Source of the DNA: Pseudomonas pisciculturae
GTDB taxonomy: Bacteria; Pseudomonadota; Gammaproteobacteria; Pseudomonadales; Pseudomonadaceae
Direction: 5' to 3'
Length of the DNA stretch: 64,000 bases
Assembly: GCF_015461805.1 (NCBI RefSeq)
Contig: NZ_JACVZE010000011.1
Coordinates: 62,001-126,000, forward strand
The first letter of the stretch is position 1, and the number at the start of each line of letters is the position of its first letter. The position numbers were made by a program, and so were the translations under genes. Below, piece by piece: positions 33,464 to 42,506 of this stretch. The notes under the pieces are model-generated. The model did no database searches. It was not told the origin of the DNA and was given only the letters and a program-made list of their open reading frames with translations.

Positions 33464-34756
33464 TCAGTTCAAGACCCGTGCCAAGGCCGCGTCGAGAATC
33501 TGCAGGGCTTCGTCGATCTGTGCTTCGGTGGCCACCAGTGGCGCAAGGAAGCGCAGTACGTTGCGGTGCACGCCGCACTTGATCACCAGCAAACCACCGG
33601 CGCGGGCGGCGTCGATCACTTGTTGATTGAGGTCGGCATCCGGGGTGCGGGCCGCGTCGGTCTTGATCAGCTCGATGGCCAGCATGAAACCGGTGCCGCG
33701 CACGTCGCCGATGTTCGGGTAGCGCGCCTGCAAGCCGAGCAGGCCTTTACGCAGGCGTTCGCCCAGCACTTGGCTGCGGGCGAGCAATTGCTCTTGCTCA
33801 AACGCGTCGATCACCGCCAACGCCGCCGCGCAGGCCAGGGCGTTGCCGCCATAAGTGCCACCCAAGCCGCCGGGCAGAGGTGCGTCCATGATCTGCGCCT
33901 TGCCCACCACGCCAGACAACGGCAAGCCACCGGCCAGGCTCTTGGCCACGGTGACCAGATCGGGCTGGATGCCGGCGTGCTGGAAACCGAACCAGGTGCC
34001 CGTGCGCCCGAAACCGGTCTGGATTTCATCGAGGATCAGCACAATGCCGTGCTTGTCGGCCAACGCACGCAGGGCCTTGAGGAACTCCGGCGGCGCGGTC
34101 AGGAAACCGCCATCGCCTTGCACCGGCTCGATAATGATCGCCGCGACCCGTTCTGGCGCCACTTGGGTGGCGAGCAATTCATCCAGCGCATTGAGCGCCA
34201 CTTCGCTGGTCACGCCGCGATAAGCATTCGGATACGGCGTATGGAACACCTCCGGCGCAAACGGCCCGAAGTTCTGTTTGTAGGGTTGGCTCATGCCGGT
34301 CAGCGTGGTGCCCAGCAAAGTACGGCCATGGAAACCGCCGCGAAACGCGATCACTGCCGAGCGATTGGTGTGGGCGCGAGCGATCTTCACCGCATTTTCC
34401 ACTGCCTCGGCGCCGGAGGTGAAAAACGCCGCTTTATAGGCCTCCTTGCCACCGACCATCTCGCACAGGCGCTGGGCCAGGTCGAGGTAAGGCTGGTAAG
34501 CCACCACCTGGAAACACGCATGGGAGACCTTCTGCAACTGCGCCTGCACGGCGGCGACCACCTTGGGGTGGTTGTGGCCGATATTGAGCACGCCGATGCC
34601 GCCGACGAAGTCCAGGTAACGCTTGCCATCCACGTCCCACAACTCGGCGCCCTGGGCGCGGTCGATCACCAGCGGGTGCGCGGTGACCAGCCCACGGGGC
34701 ACGAACTGCTCGCGCTGACGGAGCAAATGAGGGGTTTCGTCGACTTTGCTATTCAT
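33464..34756 (-). CDS. gabT: 4-aminobutyrate aminotransferase GabT
   Basis: A 430-aa class III aminotransferase. It has the start-region motif GLVTAHPLVIDRAQGAELWDVDG, GGIGVLNIGHNHPKV, the GFHGRT loop, ILDEIQTGFGRTGTWF, and VAKSLAGG with the PLP-binding Lys near residue 270. GabT transfers the amino group of GABA (or another omega-amino acid such as 5-aminovalerate) to 2-oxoglutarate, giving a semialdehyde. It sits downstream of GabD (semialdehyde dehydrogenase), separated by GhrA on the other strand and the TtuC gene. ATG 34756 is chosen over 34768 by its GGGA site. Confidence 0.92.
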   Translation of the reverse strand: MNSKVDETPHLLRQREQFVPRGLVTAHPLVIDRAQGAELWDVDGKRYLDFVGGIGVLNIGHNHPKVVAAVQAQLQKVSHACFQVVAYQPYLDLAQRLCEMVGGKEAYKAAFFTSGAEAVENAVKIARAHTNRSAVIAFRGGFHGRTLLGTTLTGMSQPYKQNFGPFAPEVFHTPYPNAYRGVTSEVALNALDELLATQVAPERVAAIIIEPVQGDGGFLTAPPEFLKALRALADKHGIVLILDEIQTGFGRTGTWFGFQHAGIQPDLVTVAKSLAGGLPLSGVVGKAQIMDAPLPGGLGGTYGGNALACAAALAVIDAFEQEQLLARSQVLGERLRKGLLGLQARYPNIGDVRGTGFMLAIELIKTDAARTPDADLNQQVIDAARAGGLLVIKCGVHRNVLRFLAPLVATEAQIDEALQILDAALARVLN

Positions 34757-34950
34757 GGCATTTCCCATCGTGAGTCCGGCAACCGGGAAGTGGTTGCGAT
34801 GCTGTTCAGATTACGGGGTACGGGCAACGCACTACGCCGAACTTGGCCTGTGAGAAATTCGGATCCACTGTTTTGCCCCTGCCTTTCAACAGATCCTGCG
34901 CCGGGGTTTGGGCGATGATGAATGCTCCCTTTATCCAGCAGGAAATGCCC

Positions 34951-35877
34951 ATGGCCTTGCTCTACAAAGCCGACCCGGTGCGCGGCCAACACTGGCTGGC
35001 ACTGTTTGCCGAACATGCACCGGATATCGAATGGCGCGCCTGGCCCGACATCGGCAATCCCGAAGAGATCGAGTACCTGGCGGCCTGGACAGCGCCGGAT
35101 GATGTGGCGCAGTTGCTGCCCAACCTCAAAGTGCTGTTTGCCCTGTCGGCGGGCGTGGATCAACTGGACCTGTCGCGCCTACCGCCCGAACTGCCGGTGG
35201 TGCGCCTGCTTGACCCAGGCATCACCCGTGGCATGTGCGAATACGCCAGTTGGGCCGTGCTTAGCCTGCACCGGGACATGCTGCGCTACCGCCAGCAGCA
35301 GGTTGCGCGGTGCTGGCAGGCGCATCTGCTACAACCAGCGGCCAATCGGCGGGTTGGCGTGATGGGGTTGGGCACACAGGCCCAGCAGATCCTGGCGACA
35401 CTGGCGCCGTTGGGGTTCGCCCTGTCGGGGTGGGCGCGCAGTGTTCGGCATTTGCCTGGGGTAGCGTGTTATGCGGGGGAAGAACAACTGCCCGCCTTCT
35501 TGGGCCAGTGCGATATTTTGCTGTGTGTGCTGCCATTGACTGAGCAGACCCAAGGCATTCTGGATCGACAACTGTTTGCCCAACTGCCAAAAGGCGCGGC
35601 GCTGATCAATATGGGCCGAGGTGGGCATCTGGTTGAACAGGATTTACTGGAAGCGCTGGCGAGCGGGCAACTGAGTGGCGCGGTGCTGGATGTCTTGCAG
35701 GAAGAACCGGCCCCGCCGGGTCACCCGTTCTGGACGCATCCGCAGATTGTAATCACGCCACATATTGCCGCGATGACCCAGCCACAAAGCGCGTTCGGCG
35801 TGTTGCTGGAAAACATCCGACGCTTCGAGCGCGGTGAGCCCATGGTAGGCGAGATCAATCGAACACTCGGCTACTGA
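34951..35877 (+). CDS. ghrA: Glyoxylate/hydroxypyruvate reductase GhrA
   Basis: A 308-aa D-isomer 2-hydroxyacid dehydrogenase. It has the NAD(P) Rossmann motif VGVMGLGTQAQQILATL, LLCVLPLTEQTQGIL, INMGRGGHLVEQDLLEAL, LDVLQEEPAPPGHPFW and the catalytic HIAAMTQP. GhrA reduces glyoxylate and hydroxypyruvate to glycolate and glycerate. ATG 34951 has AGGAA six bases upstream; an earlier frame start is not conserved. It is the only rightward gene in the amine block, inserted between the TtuC and GabT genes, and may deal with glyoxylate-type by-products. Confidence 0.9.
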   Translation: MALLYKADPVRGQHWLALFAEHAPDIEWRAWPDIGNPEEIEYLAAWTAPDDVAQLLPNLKVLFALSAGVDQLDLSRLPPELPVVRLLDPGITRGMCEYASWAVLSLHRDMLRYRQQQVARCWQAHLLQPAANRRVGVMGLGTQAQQILATLAPLGFALSGWARSVRHLPGVACYAGEEQLPAFLGQCDILLCVLPLTEQTQGILDRQLFAQLPKGAALINMGRGGHLVEQDLLEALASGQLSGAVLDVLQEEPAPPGHPFWTHPQIVITPHIAAMTQPQSAFGVLLENIRRFERGEPMVGEINRTLGY

Positions 35878-35893
35878 TGTATGAAGATCAAAA

Positions 35894-35983
35894 TGTGGGA
35901 GTAGGCTTGCCCACGATAGCGGTGGGTCAGCCGACAGATGCACCGCCTGACACTCAGCCTTCGCGGGCAAGCCCGCTCCCACA
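35894..35983. repeat. REP pair
   Basis: Inverted REP units (tgtgggagtaggcttgccca ... gcgggcaagcccgctcccaca) between the ends of GhrA and the TtuC-like gene, close to a second pair. The two arms are imperfect. Confidence 0.85.
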
Positions 35984-36028
35984 GGGGATCGGCGGTGTGC
36001 TCAATTCCCAGGCCCGGCACAGATTCTA

Positions 36029-36132
36029 ATGTGGGAGGGGGCTTGCCCCCGATGAGGGAGTGTCAGTTAGCACATTTATAACTGACACACCGCCATCGGG
36101 AGCAAGTCGAATCGTCGCATCGCCCCTCCCAC
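36029..36132. repeat. REP pair, variant with inserted segment
   Basis: A REP pair whose right arm carries the extra segment gtcgaatcgtcgcatcgc inside the usual gcaagcccctcccac. The same insert occurs at 50.6 kb and 63.45 kb. Confidence 0.85.
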
Positions 36133-36146
36133 CTTTTTCGACCGTG

Positions 36147-37226
36147 TTACAACCTTTCTGCAATCGCCATTCCCACGTCTTGGGTCGAGCCCTTCCCGCC
36201 CAAATCCGGCGTAATCGGCCCTTCGGCAATCACCGCTTCAATCGCGCGCAAAATCCCGTCATGGGCCGCCCGATAGCGCTCGTCCCCATTGCCCAAAAAG
36301 TCCAGCATCAACGCTCCCGACCAGATCATCGCAATCGGGTTGGCGATGTTCTGCCCATAGATATCCGGCGCCGAGCCGTGCACCGGTTCGAACAGCGAGG
36401 GAAACCGCCGCTCCGGGTCAAGGTTGGCCGAGGGTGCAATGCCGATGGTGCCCGCACACGCCGGGCCCAGGTCGGAGAGGATGTCGCCAAACAGGTTCGA
36501 CGCCACCACCACGTCAAACCGATCCGGCTGCAAAACAAACCGCGCACACAGGATGTCGATGTGCTGCTTGTCCCACGTCACCTCGGGGTAGTTGGCCGCC
36601 ATCAGTGCCGTGCGTTCATCCCAGTACGGCATGCTGATGGAGATGCCATTGGACTTGGTCGCCGCCGTGAGCCGCTTGCGCGGGCGGGTCTGGGCCAGGT
36701 CGAAGGCGAATTTGAGAATGCGGTCCACACCACGCCGGGTGAATACCGACTCCTGCAACACGAACTCATGCTCGGTGCCTTCGAACATCTTGCCGCCCAC
36801 CGAGGAGTACTCGCCCTCGGTGTTCTCGCGGATCACTACAAAGTCGATATCCCCAGGCTCGCGCCCGGCCAGCGGGCACGGCACGCCGGGGAAGAGCCGC
36901 ACCGGGCGGATGTTCACATACTGGTCGAAGTCGCGCCGGAACTTGAGCAACGAACCCCACAGAGAGATATGGTCCGGCACTTTGTCGGGCCAGCCCACGG
37001 CGCCAAAGTAGATGGCGTCATACCCCTTGAGTTGCTCGAACCAGTCGTCGGGCATCATCTGCCCGTGTTCCAGGTAGTAGTCGCAGTGGGCCCAGTCGAG
37101 CACTTCGATGCTCAGGTTCAGGTCCCAGGTTTTTGCCGCCTGCGCTAACACCCGCAGCCCTTCGGGCAGCACTTCCTTGCCAATGCCATCGCCAGCAATC
37201 GCGGCGATTCTGAATGCCTTGCTCAT
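36147..37226 (-). CDS. TtuC/DmlA-like tartrate or D-malate dehydrogenase
   Basis: A 359-aa member of the isocitrate/isopropylmalate dehydrogenase family: IAGDGIGKEVLPEGLRVL (start), DFVVIRENTEGEYSSVGG, the R-x-x-x-x-RVL-type region, DKQHIDILCARFV, SNLFGDILSDLGPA with metal-binding Asp, and ASANLDPERRFPSLFEPVHGSAPDI. The ...RENTEGEYSSVGG and DYYLEHGQMMPDDWFEQL segments match TtuC/DmlA proteins, which oxidise D-malate or tartrate to pyruvate or oxaloglycolate with NAD and Mg/Mn. It is last gene of the long catabolic operon, 20 bases after gabD. The actual acid in this pathway is unknown. Confidence 0.88.
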   Translation of the reverse strand: MSKAFRIAAIAGDGIGKEVLPEGLRVLAQAAKTWDLNLSIEVLDWAHCDYYLEHGQMMPDDWFEQLKGYDAIYFGAVGWPDKVPDHISLWGSLLKFRRDFDQYVNIRPVRLFPGVPCPLAGREPGDIDFVVIRENTEGEYSSVGGKMFEGTEHEFVLQESVFTRRGVDRILKFAFDLAQTRPRKRLTAATKSNGISISMPYWDERTALMAANYPEVTWDKQHIDILCARFVLQPDRFDVVVASNLFGDILSDLGPACAGTIGIAPSANLDPERRFPSLFEPVHGSAPDIYGQNIANPIAMIWSGALMLDFLGNGDERYRAAHDGILRAIEAVIAEGPITPDLGGKGSTQDVGMAIAERL

Positions 37227-37246
37227 TGCTCACTCCCCATTAACTG

Positions 37247-38707
37247 TCAGTTCAAGCCGCCAATGTGGAAGGCTTTGACTTCAAGGTATTCGTCCAGGCC
37301 GTACTTGCTGCCTTCACGGCCTAACCCAGATTGTTTAATACCGCCAAACGGCGCGACTTCCATCGAGATAATCCCGGTATTGAGCCCAACCATGCCGAAC
37401 TCCAGCGCCTCGCCGAAACGCCATGAGCGCTGAAAGTTTTGGGTGAAATAGTAGGCGCCCAGGCCATACGGCGTGGCATTCGCCAGAGCCAGCGCTTCGG
37501 CCTCAGTGCTAAAGCGCATCAACGGCGCCACCGGGCCGAAGGTTTCTTCGTTGGCCAGCAACATGCCCGCGTGAGCATCGCCCAGCACCGTGGGTTGCAC
37601 GAACTGGCTGTCGCCGCCGGGGATCGCGCCGCACAGCAGTTTGGCGCCCTGGCTCAACGCATCGTCGATATGCCGCGCCACCTTGTTCACTGCTGCCGGG
37701 TTGATCAGTGGGCCGATGGTCACGCCGTCTTCCAGGCCGTTGCCGACCTTGAGCTTGCCCACTTCTTCCACCAACCGTGCAGCGAAGCGCTCGTAGATAC
37801 CGTCCTGCACCAGGATGCGGTTGGCGCACACACAGGTCTGCCCGGCATTGCGGAATTTGCTGATCATCACCCCGGCCACCGCCTGTTCCAGGTCAGCGTC
37901 ATCGAACACCACGAACGGCGCATTGCCCCCCAGCTCCAGGCTCAGGCGCTTGATGTGCTCGGCGCTCTGGCGCATCAGCAGGCGGCCAACGGCGGTGGAG
38001 CCGGTAAAGGAAATCTTACGCACCGCAGAGTTGCCGGTCAGTTCTTCACCGATGCCCGCAGGCAGCCCAGTGATCACGTTGAACACGCCAGCAGGAATGC
38101 CGACGCGCTCGGCCAATACCGCCAACGCCAAGGCCGACAGCGGCGTAAGGTCCGAGGGTTTGACGATGATCGGGCACCCAGCCGCCAACGCTGGCGCGCA
38201 CTTGCGGGTGATCATCGCGTTAGGGAAATTCCACGGGGTAATCGCGGCGCACACGCCCACTGGCTGCTTCAACGTCAGCAGGCGCCGATCACCACTGGGC
38301 GCGGGCATGGTTTCGCCGTACACCCGACGCGCTTCCTCGGCGAACCATTTGACGAAACCGGCGCCGTAGCGCACTTCGCCCTTGGCTTCGTTGAGGGGCT
38401 TGCCCTGTTCGCTGGTCATGATCAGCGCCAGGTCGTCGAGGTTGTCGATCATCGCCTGATACCAGCGCTCCAACAGCGCCGCACGCTCGGCCGCCGGGCG
38501 CGCACGCCAGGCGGGCCAGGCGCGTTCGGCGGCTTCGATGGCGCGACGGGTGTCGACGGCGTCCATCGCCGGTACCTTGGCGAGCAACTCGCCAGTGGCA
38601 GGGTCGTGGATGGCCAAGGTGGCGCCGCTGTCGGCAGCGATCCACTGGCCGTCTACATAAGCCAATTCAGCCAGCAGGCTGGGGTCTTGCAAGCGAGTGT
38701 TGAGCAT
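37247..38707 (-). CDS. gabD: Succinate-semialdehyde dehydrogenase GabD
   Basis: A 486-aa aldehyde dehydrogenase. It has YVDGQWIAADSG, the ITPWNFPNAMITRKCAPAL Rossmann stretch, FTGSTAVGR, the catalytic Glu (LSLELGGNAP) and Cys (FRNAGQTCVCANR), and EVAPFGGIKQSGLGREGS near the C-end. The NAD/NADP-dependent GabD form oxidises succinate semialdehyde to succinate; glutarate semialdehyde is an alternative. Together with GabT it forms the GABA shunt end of the pathway. It lies between the ArgE-like gene and TtuC in the same operon. Confidence 0.92.
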   Translation of the reverse strand: MLNTRLQDPSLLAELAYVDGQWIAADSGATLAIHDPATGELLAKVPAMDAVDTRRAIEAAERAWPAWRARPAAERAALLERWYQAMIDNLDDLALIMTSEQGKPLNEAKGEVRYGAGFVKWFAEEARRVYGETMPAPSGDRRLLTLKQPVGVCAAITPWNFPNAMITRKCAPALAAGCPIIVKPSDLTPLSALALAVLAERVGIPAGVFNVITGLPAGIGEELTGNSAVRKISFTGSTAVGRLLMRQSAEHIKRLSLELGGNAPFVVFDDADLEQAVAGVMISKFRNAGQTCVCANRILVQDGIYERFAARLVEEVGKLKVGNGLEDGVTIGPLINPAAVNKVARHIDDALSQGAKLLCGAIPGGDSQFVQPTVLGDAHAGMLLANEETFGPVAPLMRFSTEAEALALANATPYGLGAYYFTQNFQRSWRFGEALEFGMVGLNTGIISMEVAPFGGIKQSGLGREGSKYGLDEYLEVKAFHIGGLN

Positions 38708-38824
38708 GGTCGAGTCCTGATCCGAGACAGCTTCCAGTCTAGGGAGCCACCACGGATAAGGATGCCGAAAGCGCGGTGTCAGCAGCGTGCCGTGCTGAAT
38801 TCAAGCCCAGGACGGCAGGCTCTG

Positions 38825-39982
38825 CTACGCCTTCAACGAGCCCAGCAGGCCTTGCAGAAAGTGCGCGCCGGCGTCCATCTGGCTGATCTCGATAAACTCA
38901 TCCGGCTTGTGGGCCTGCTCGATGGACCCCGGCCCGCAGACCACCACCGGCACGTCGAGCCGCTGCTTGAACAGGCCGCCTTCGGTGCCGAACGAAACCT
39001 TGGACGTGCCGACATCCGGCGCGGCAAATTGCTTGAGAAAACTCACCGCCTCGACCGTCGGATGAGTCTCCAGGCCGGGGTAGACGTTGATCGTTTCGAT
39101 CTCGATGGCCGCCACGCTGGAGAGTTTCTGCGCCTCGCGCACAATCACTTCGGCGCGCTCGCGCATCTGATCGAGGAACTGGTCCAGGTCGTCCGCCGGC
39201 AGGTTGCGCACCTCGAAATCCAGGGTGCACAGGTTGGGCACGATATTGAGCGCCTTGCCGCCAACAATCTGCCCCACATGCACGGTGCTGTAGGGCACGT
39301 CGTAGTCATGGTCTTGGGCGCCATGTTGCTCCAGTTGCCGCTGGCTATCGCGCAGCGCGGCGATAAAGTCGCAGGCCACGTGAATGGCGTTGACCGAACG
39401 CGGCGCCAGCGATGAATGCGCTTCCAACCCGCGACAGTAGGTGCGGTACGAGCCCTTGCCCTTGTGGCCGAGCACGAATTGCATATTGGTCGGCTCGCCG
39501 ATCAGGCACAAAAACGGCCGCACCGGCGCCAGGTGCAGCACGTCCAGCAGGCGGCGTACGCCGACGCAGCCGATCTCTTCGTCATGGGACAGCGCCAGTT
39601 GCAACGGGCGGGTCAGGTGGTGGTCGGCGGCGTCAAGCATGGCGTCGATGGCCAGGGCGATAAAGCCCTTCATGTCGCAGCTGCCACGCCCGTAGATGCG
39701 CCCGTCCTGCACGGTGGCGGCAAATGCAGGAAAGGTCCACGCCTGCCCCGCCGCCGGCACCACATCGGTGTGGCCAGAGAGCAACACGCCGGGCTGGTTT
39801 TTCGGGCCGGTGCTGGCAAACAGGTTTGCCTTTTTGCCGCTTTCGTCCTTGACGATCAGCGACTCGATGCCCTTGGTCAGCAACAGGTCGCGCACGTAGT
39901 GGATCAGGGCCAGGTTGGATTCCGACGACACCGTGTCGAAGGCCATCAGCTGTTTGAGAATCTCTAAAACGCGGGGGGTCAT
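38825..39982 (-). CDS. argE: Acetylornithine deacetylase-like M20 metallohydrolase (ArgE)
   Basis: A 385-aa M20-family hydrolase: VLLSGHTDVVPAAGQAWTFP with the metal-binding His and Asp, GRGSCDMKGFIALAIDA, LSHDEEIGCVGVRRLL with the catalytic Glu pair, and RTYCRGLEAHSSLAP. The family cleaves N-acyl groups from amino acids (ArgE for N-acetylornithine). Its start overlaps the FAD oxidase stop by 4 bases (39979-39982). In this context it probably removes an acyl or related group from the imported compound or its oxidation product rather than making ornithine, so the ArgE name denotes family only. Confidence 0.85.
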   Translation of the reverse strand: MTPRVLEILKQLMAFDTVSSESNLALIHYVRDLLLTKGIESLIVKDESGKKANLFASTGPKNQPGVLLSGHTDVVPAAGQAWTFPAFAATVQDGRIYGRGSCDMKGFIALAIDAMLDAADHHLTRPLQLALSHDEEIGCVGVRRLLDVLHLAPVRPFLCLIGEPTNMQFVLGHKGKGSYRTYCRGLEAHSSLAPRSVNAIHVACDFIAALRDSQRQLEQHGAQDHDYDVPYSTVHVGQIVGGKALNIVPNLCTLDFEVRNLPADDLDQFLDQMRERAEVIVREAQKLSSVAAIEIETINVYPGLETHPTVEAVSFLKQFAAPDVGTSKVSFGTEGGLFKQRLDVPVVVCGPGSIEQAHKPDEFIEISQMDAGAHFLQGLLGSLKA

Positions 39983-41133
39983 GAGGCCTGGCTCCGTTGT
40001 GCATCAGGTAAGGCAAAGCGCGTGATGGAAAACGGCGCGATGGGCGTGCTGGTGGCGCCGGTGCTGAGCAGTTCAGCCATCACATCACCCACGCCGGGGC
40101 CGAGCTGGAAGCCATGGCCGCAAAAGCCAAAGGCGTAGAACAGCCCGTCGACGGTGCCGCTGGGGCCCATGATCGGCAACGAGTCCGGGAGGTAGCCTTC
40201 GATGCCGCTCCACACGCGGATGATGTTCAGGTTGCCCACGCCCGGCAACAGGCGGCGCATCTGGCTGATCTGGTTGAGGATGCTGCGCGGCTCCACGTAG
40301 GCGCGGCGGTTGAGCATGTCCGGCTTGCTGCGGTAGCCGCCACCGATGACGATATTGCCCCGAGGAATCTGGCGGAAGTAGATAACCTCTTCAGGGATCT
40401 TGGTGTACACGCCAATCACCGTGGGCAACGCGTAGGGCACCGGCTCGGTCACCGCCATTTGCGGGCCGTGGGTGTCCAGCGGCACCGGTTCGCCGAACTG
40501 GGCCGAGAGTTTCTGGCCCCAGGCGCCGGCGGTGATCAACAGTTGGGCGGCGTGGAATTGGCGGCCATCGGTGGTGGTGATGTGGAAATCACCCCCGACT
40601 TTCTGCACTTCGGCCACCTCGGTGCGCTCTTCAATCTGCGCGCCCAGCCGGATCGCTGCACGGGCAAAGGCCGGGGCGGCCAGGCGCGGGTTGGCGTGGC
40701 CGTCGTGGGGTGCGTACGAGCCGCCCTTCACATCCGGGCCAAGAAAGCCGAAGCGCTTGTGCAACTCGGCACCGCGATAGATTTTCAAGTCCAGTTGCGC
40801 CGCTTCCGGCGCGGCGGCGTAGGCCTCAAGCTCAGCGATTTCATCTTCGCGATAACACACGCGCATATGCCCGCTGGGGATAAATTCCAGGTCATCGTCG
40901 ATCAGCTCCGGCAGGCGTTTCCACAGCGCCCACGAACGGTTGGCCAGAGCCAACTGGCCGAGGAAGCGCCCTTGCCTGCGCACATTGCCGAAGTTGACGC
41001 CGCTGGCGTACTGGCCGATCTGGTCGCGCTCCAGCAGGATCACCGACTGCCCACGCCTGCGCAGAAAAAACGCCGTGGCTGCGCCCATCAAGCCACCGCC
41101 CACAATCACCACATCTGCTTTTTGCACACTCAT
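39979..41133 (-). CDS. FAD oxidoreductase subunit C (HcnC/opine oxidase-like, DadA family)
   Basis: A 384-aa FAD-dependent amine/amino acid oxidoreductase with an N-terminal dinucleotide motif VVIVGGGLMGAATAFFLRRRG and a DadA-type C-terminus (VWSGIEGYLPDSLPIMGP and GFCGHGFQLGPGVGDVMAE). It is the third member of an adjacent ferredoxin, pyridine-flavoprotein and flavoprotein trio, an arrangement shared by hydrogen cyanide synthase HcnABC, octopine/nopaline oxidases and D-hydroxyproline dehydrogenase. This subunit would carry the substrate C-N oxidation site. It overlaps subunit B by 4 bases. Confidence 0.85.
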   Translation of the reverse strand: MSVQKADVVIVGGGLMGAATAFFLRRRGQSVILLERDQIGQYASGVNFGNVRRQGRFLGQLALANRSWALWKRLPELIDDDLEFIPSGHMRVCYREDEIAELEAYAAAPEAAQLDLKIYRGAELHKRFGFLGPDVKGGSYAPHDGHANPRLAAPAFARAAIRLGAQIEERTEVAEVQKVGGDFHITTTDGRQFHAAQLLITAGAWGQKLSAQFGEPVPLDTHGPQMAVTEPVPYALPTVIGVYTKIPEEVIYFRQIPRGNIVIGGGYRSKPDMLNRRAYVEPRSILNQISQMRRLLPGVGNLNIIRVWSGIEGYLPDSLPIMGPSGTVDGLFYAFGFCGHGFQLGPGVGDVMAELLSTGATSTPIAPFSITRFALPDAQRSQAS

Positions 41134-42506
41134 GGCGCGACCTCTTCGGTGAGCATCGACAAGGGTTTGACCGGCGCCTGACCGCGCTGGCGGCCGACTT
41201 CCTGCACCTGTACGCCGGCACACGCGGCGATCACTTCGGCACCGGCCTGGGAGCAATAACGCCCCTGGCAGCGGCCCATGCCCACACGGCTAAAGGCCTT
41301 GGCACGGTTGACTTCGCAGGCGCCCTTTTCGTTCACGGTGCGGCGCAGCTCGCCGGCGCTGATCATTTCGCAGCGGCACACGATGGCGCTGTCGGGCAGC
41401 GTCTTGGCCTGTTCGCTGGGCCAGGGGAAGGCTTGCGCCAGGCCGAGGCGGAATTGGTCCATGACGGCCAAGGCTTGCTGCTGCTCGTCACACAGGCCGG
41501 CGTTCACCGGCAGTTTCAAATCTTCCAGCAAGGCCAACGCCACCAGGCGCCCGGCGTGCTCGGCGGCATCGGCACCGCGAATTTTCGACCCGTCACCGGC
41601 CGCGTAAACGCCTTTGACTGAAGTGCGCCCCAGCCCATCGGTATCCAACCACCATTGGCCGGACGCCTGATCGAAGGCCATGGCGCAACCGGCCAAGTCC
41701 CCGAGTTGGGTCTCTGGTCGCAGGTGATAACCCAGCGCAACGGCGTCGGCCTGAACGGTTTGAACCTGCCCGCTGCCGGTGGTGAAGCGCACCCCCATTA
41801 CACCATTGGCGGCATCCCCCAGAACCTGCAAAGGCTTGACACCCAGATGCACGGCGATCTTGGCGCGGTACAGCTGAGCCAAGAGTTTAAGCCCGGTAAA
41901 CAGCACCCCAGGCCGCGCCAACAATTTCGGCAAGGCCTTGATGCGCAGGCTCATGGGCGACGTATCCAGCACGGCCGCGACGACAGCCCCGGCCTTCACA
42001 TATTGGCTGGCCACCAGGTACAGCAACGGCCCGCTGCCCATGAACACCACGCGATGACCGATGGAGACCGCCTGGTTTTTCAAGGCGATCTGCGCCCCGC
42101 CCAGGCTATAGGTGCCCGCCAGCTGCCAACCTTCGATGGGCATCAAGCGGTCGGTGGCGCCGGTGCACAGGATCAGCGCGTCGTAATCCACCGTGCTGTG
42201 ACGGCCCTGACTCACGCAGCACAACTGCCCCGGCGTGAGGTTCCACACCAGGGTGTCGGGGCGGTAGTCGATAGCGCCACGCAGGCGGTCGAAGCTCTGG
42301 TGCAGGTCTTGCGCCTTGGCCGCTTCGCTGCCGTACAAGGTGCTGTAGTCGCGGGTAAAACCTTCGGGCTGGCGACGGTAGATCTGCCCACCGTCGCGGC
42401 GGTTTTCATCGATCAGGATCGGCGTGATGCCAGCCGCCACCAAGGTTTCGGCGCAACGCACACCGGCCGGCCCAGCGCCGATGATGACTACCCGTGCAGT
42501 GGCCAT
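41130..42506 (-). CDS. FAD/NAD(P)-type oxidoreductase subunit B with C-terminal [2Fe-2S] domain
   Basis: A 458-aa two-dinucleotide protein: FAD motif VVIIGAGPAGVRCAETL (start) and a second site VVFMGSGPLLYLVASQYVKAG about residue 150. GVYAAGDGSKIRGADAAEHAGRLVAL is the late FAD motif. The C-terminus (CRCEMISAGEL, ...GMGRCQGRYC) has four Cys for a BFD-like [2Fe-2S] cluster. This matches HcnB and OoxA/NoxA-type subunits, which pass electrons from substrate oxidation to the chain. Its gene overlaps subunit A by 19 bases and subunit C by 4. Confidence 0.88.
   Translation of the reverse strand: MATARVVIIGAGPAGVRCAETLVAAGITPILIDENRRDGGQIYRRQPEGFTRDYSTLYGSEAAKAQDLHQSFDRLRGAIDYRPDTLVWNLTPGQLCCVSQGRHSTVDYDALILCTGATDRLMPIEGWQLAGTYSLGGAQIALKNQAVSIGHRVVFMGSGPLLYLVASQYVKAGAVVAAVLDTSPMSLRIKALPKLLARPGVLFTGLKLLAQLYRAKIAVHLGVKPLQVLGDAANGVMGVRFTTGSGQVQTVQADAVALGYHLRPETQLGDLAGCAMAFDQASGQWWLDTDGLGRTSVKGVYAAGDGSKIRGADAAEHAGRLVALALLEDLKLPVNAGLCDEQQQALAVMDQFRLGLAQAFPWPSEQAKTLPDSAIVCRCEMISAGELRRTVNEKGACEVNRAKAFSRVGMGRCQGRYCSQAGAEVIAACAGVQVQEVGRQRGQAPVKPLSMLTEEVAP

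Noticed and set aside
33566..34918. Plus-strand ORF of 450 codons
   Set aside because: Antisense to gabT, whose motifs are complete.
37439..39415. Plus-strand ORF of 658 codons
   Set aside because: Antisense shadow of gabD and the ArgE-like gene; no recognisable domain and low complexity.
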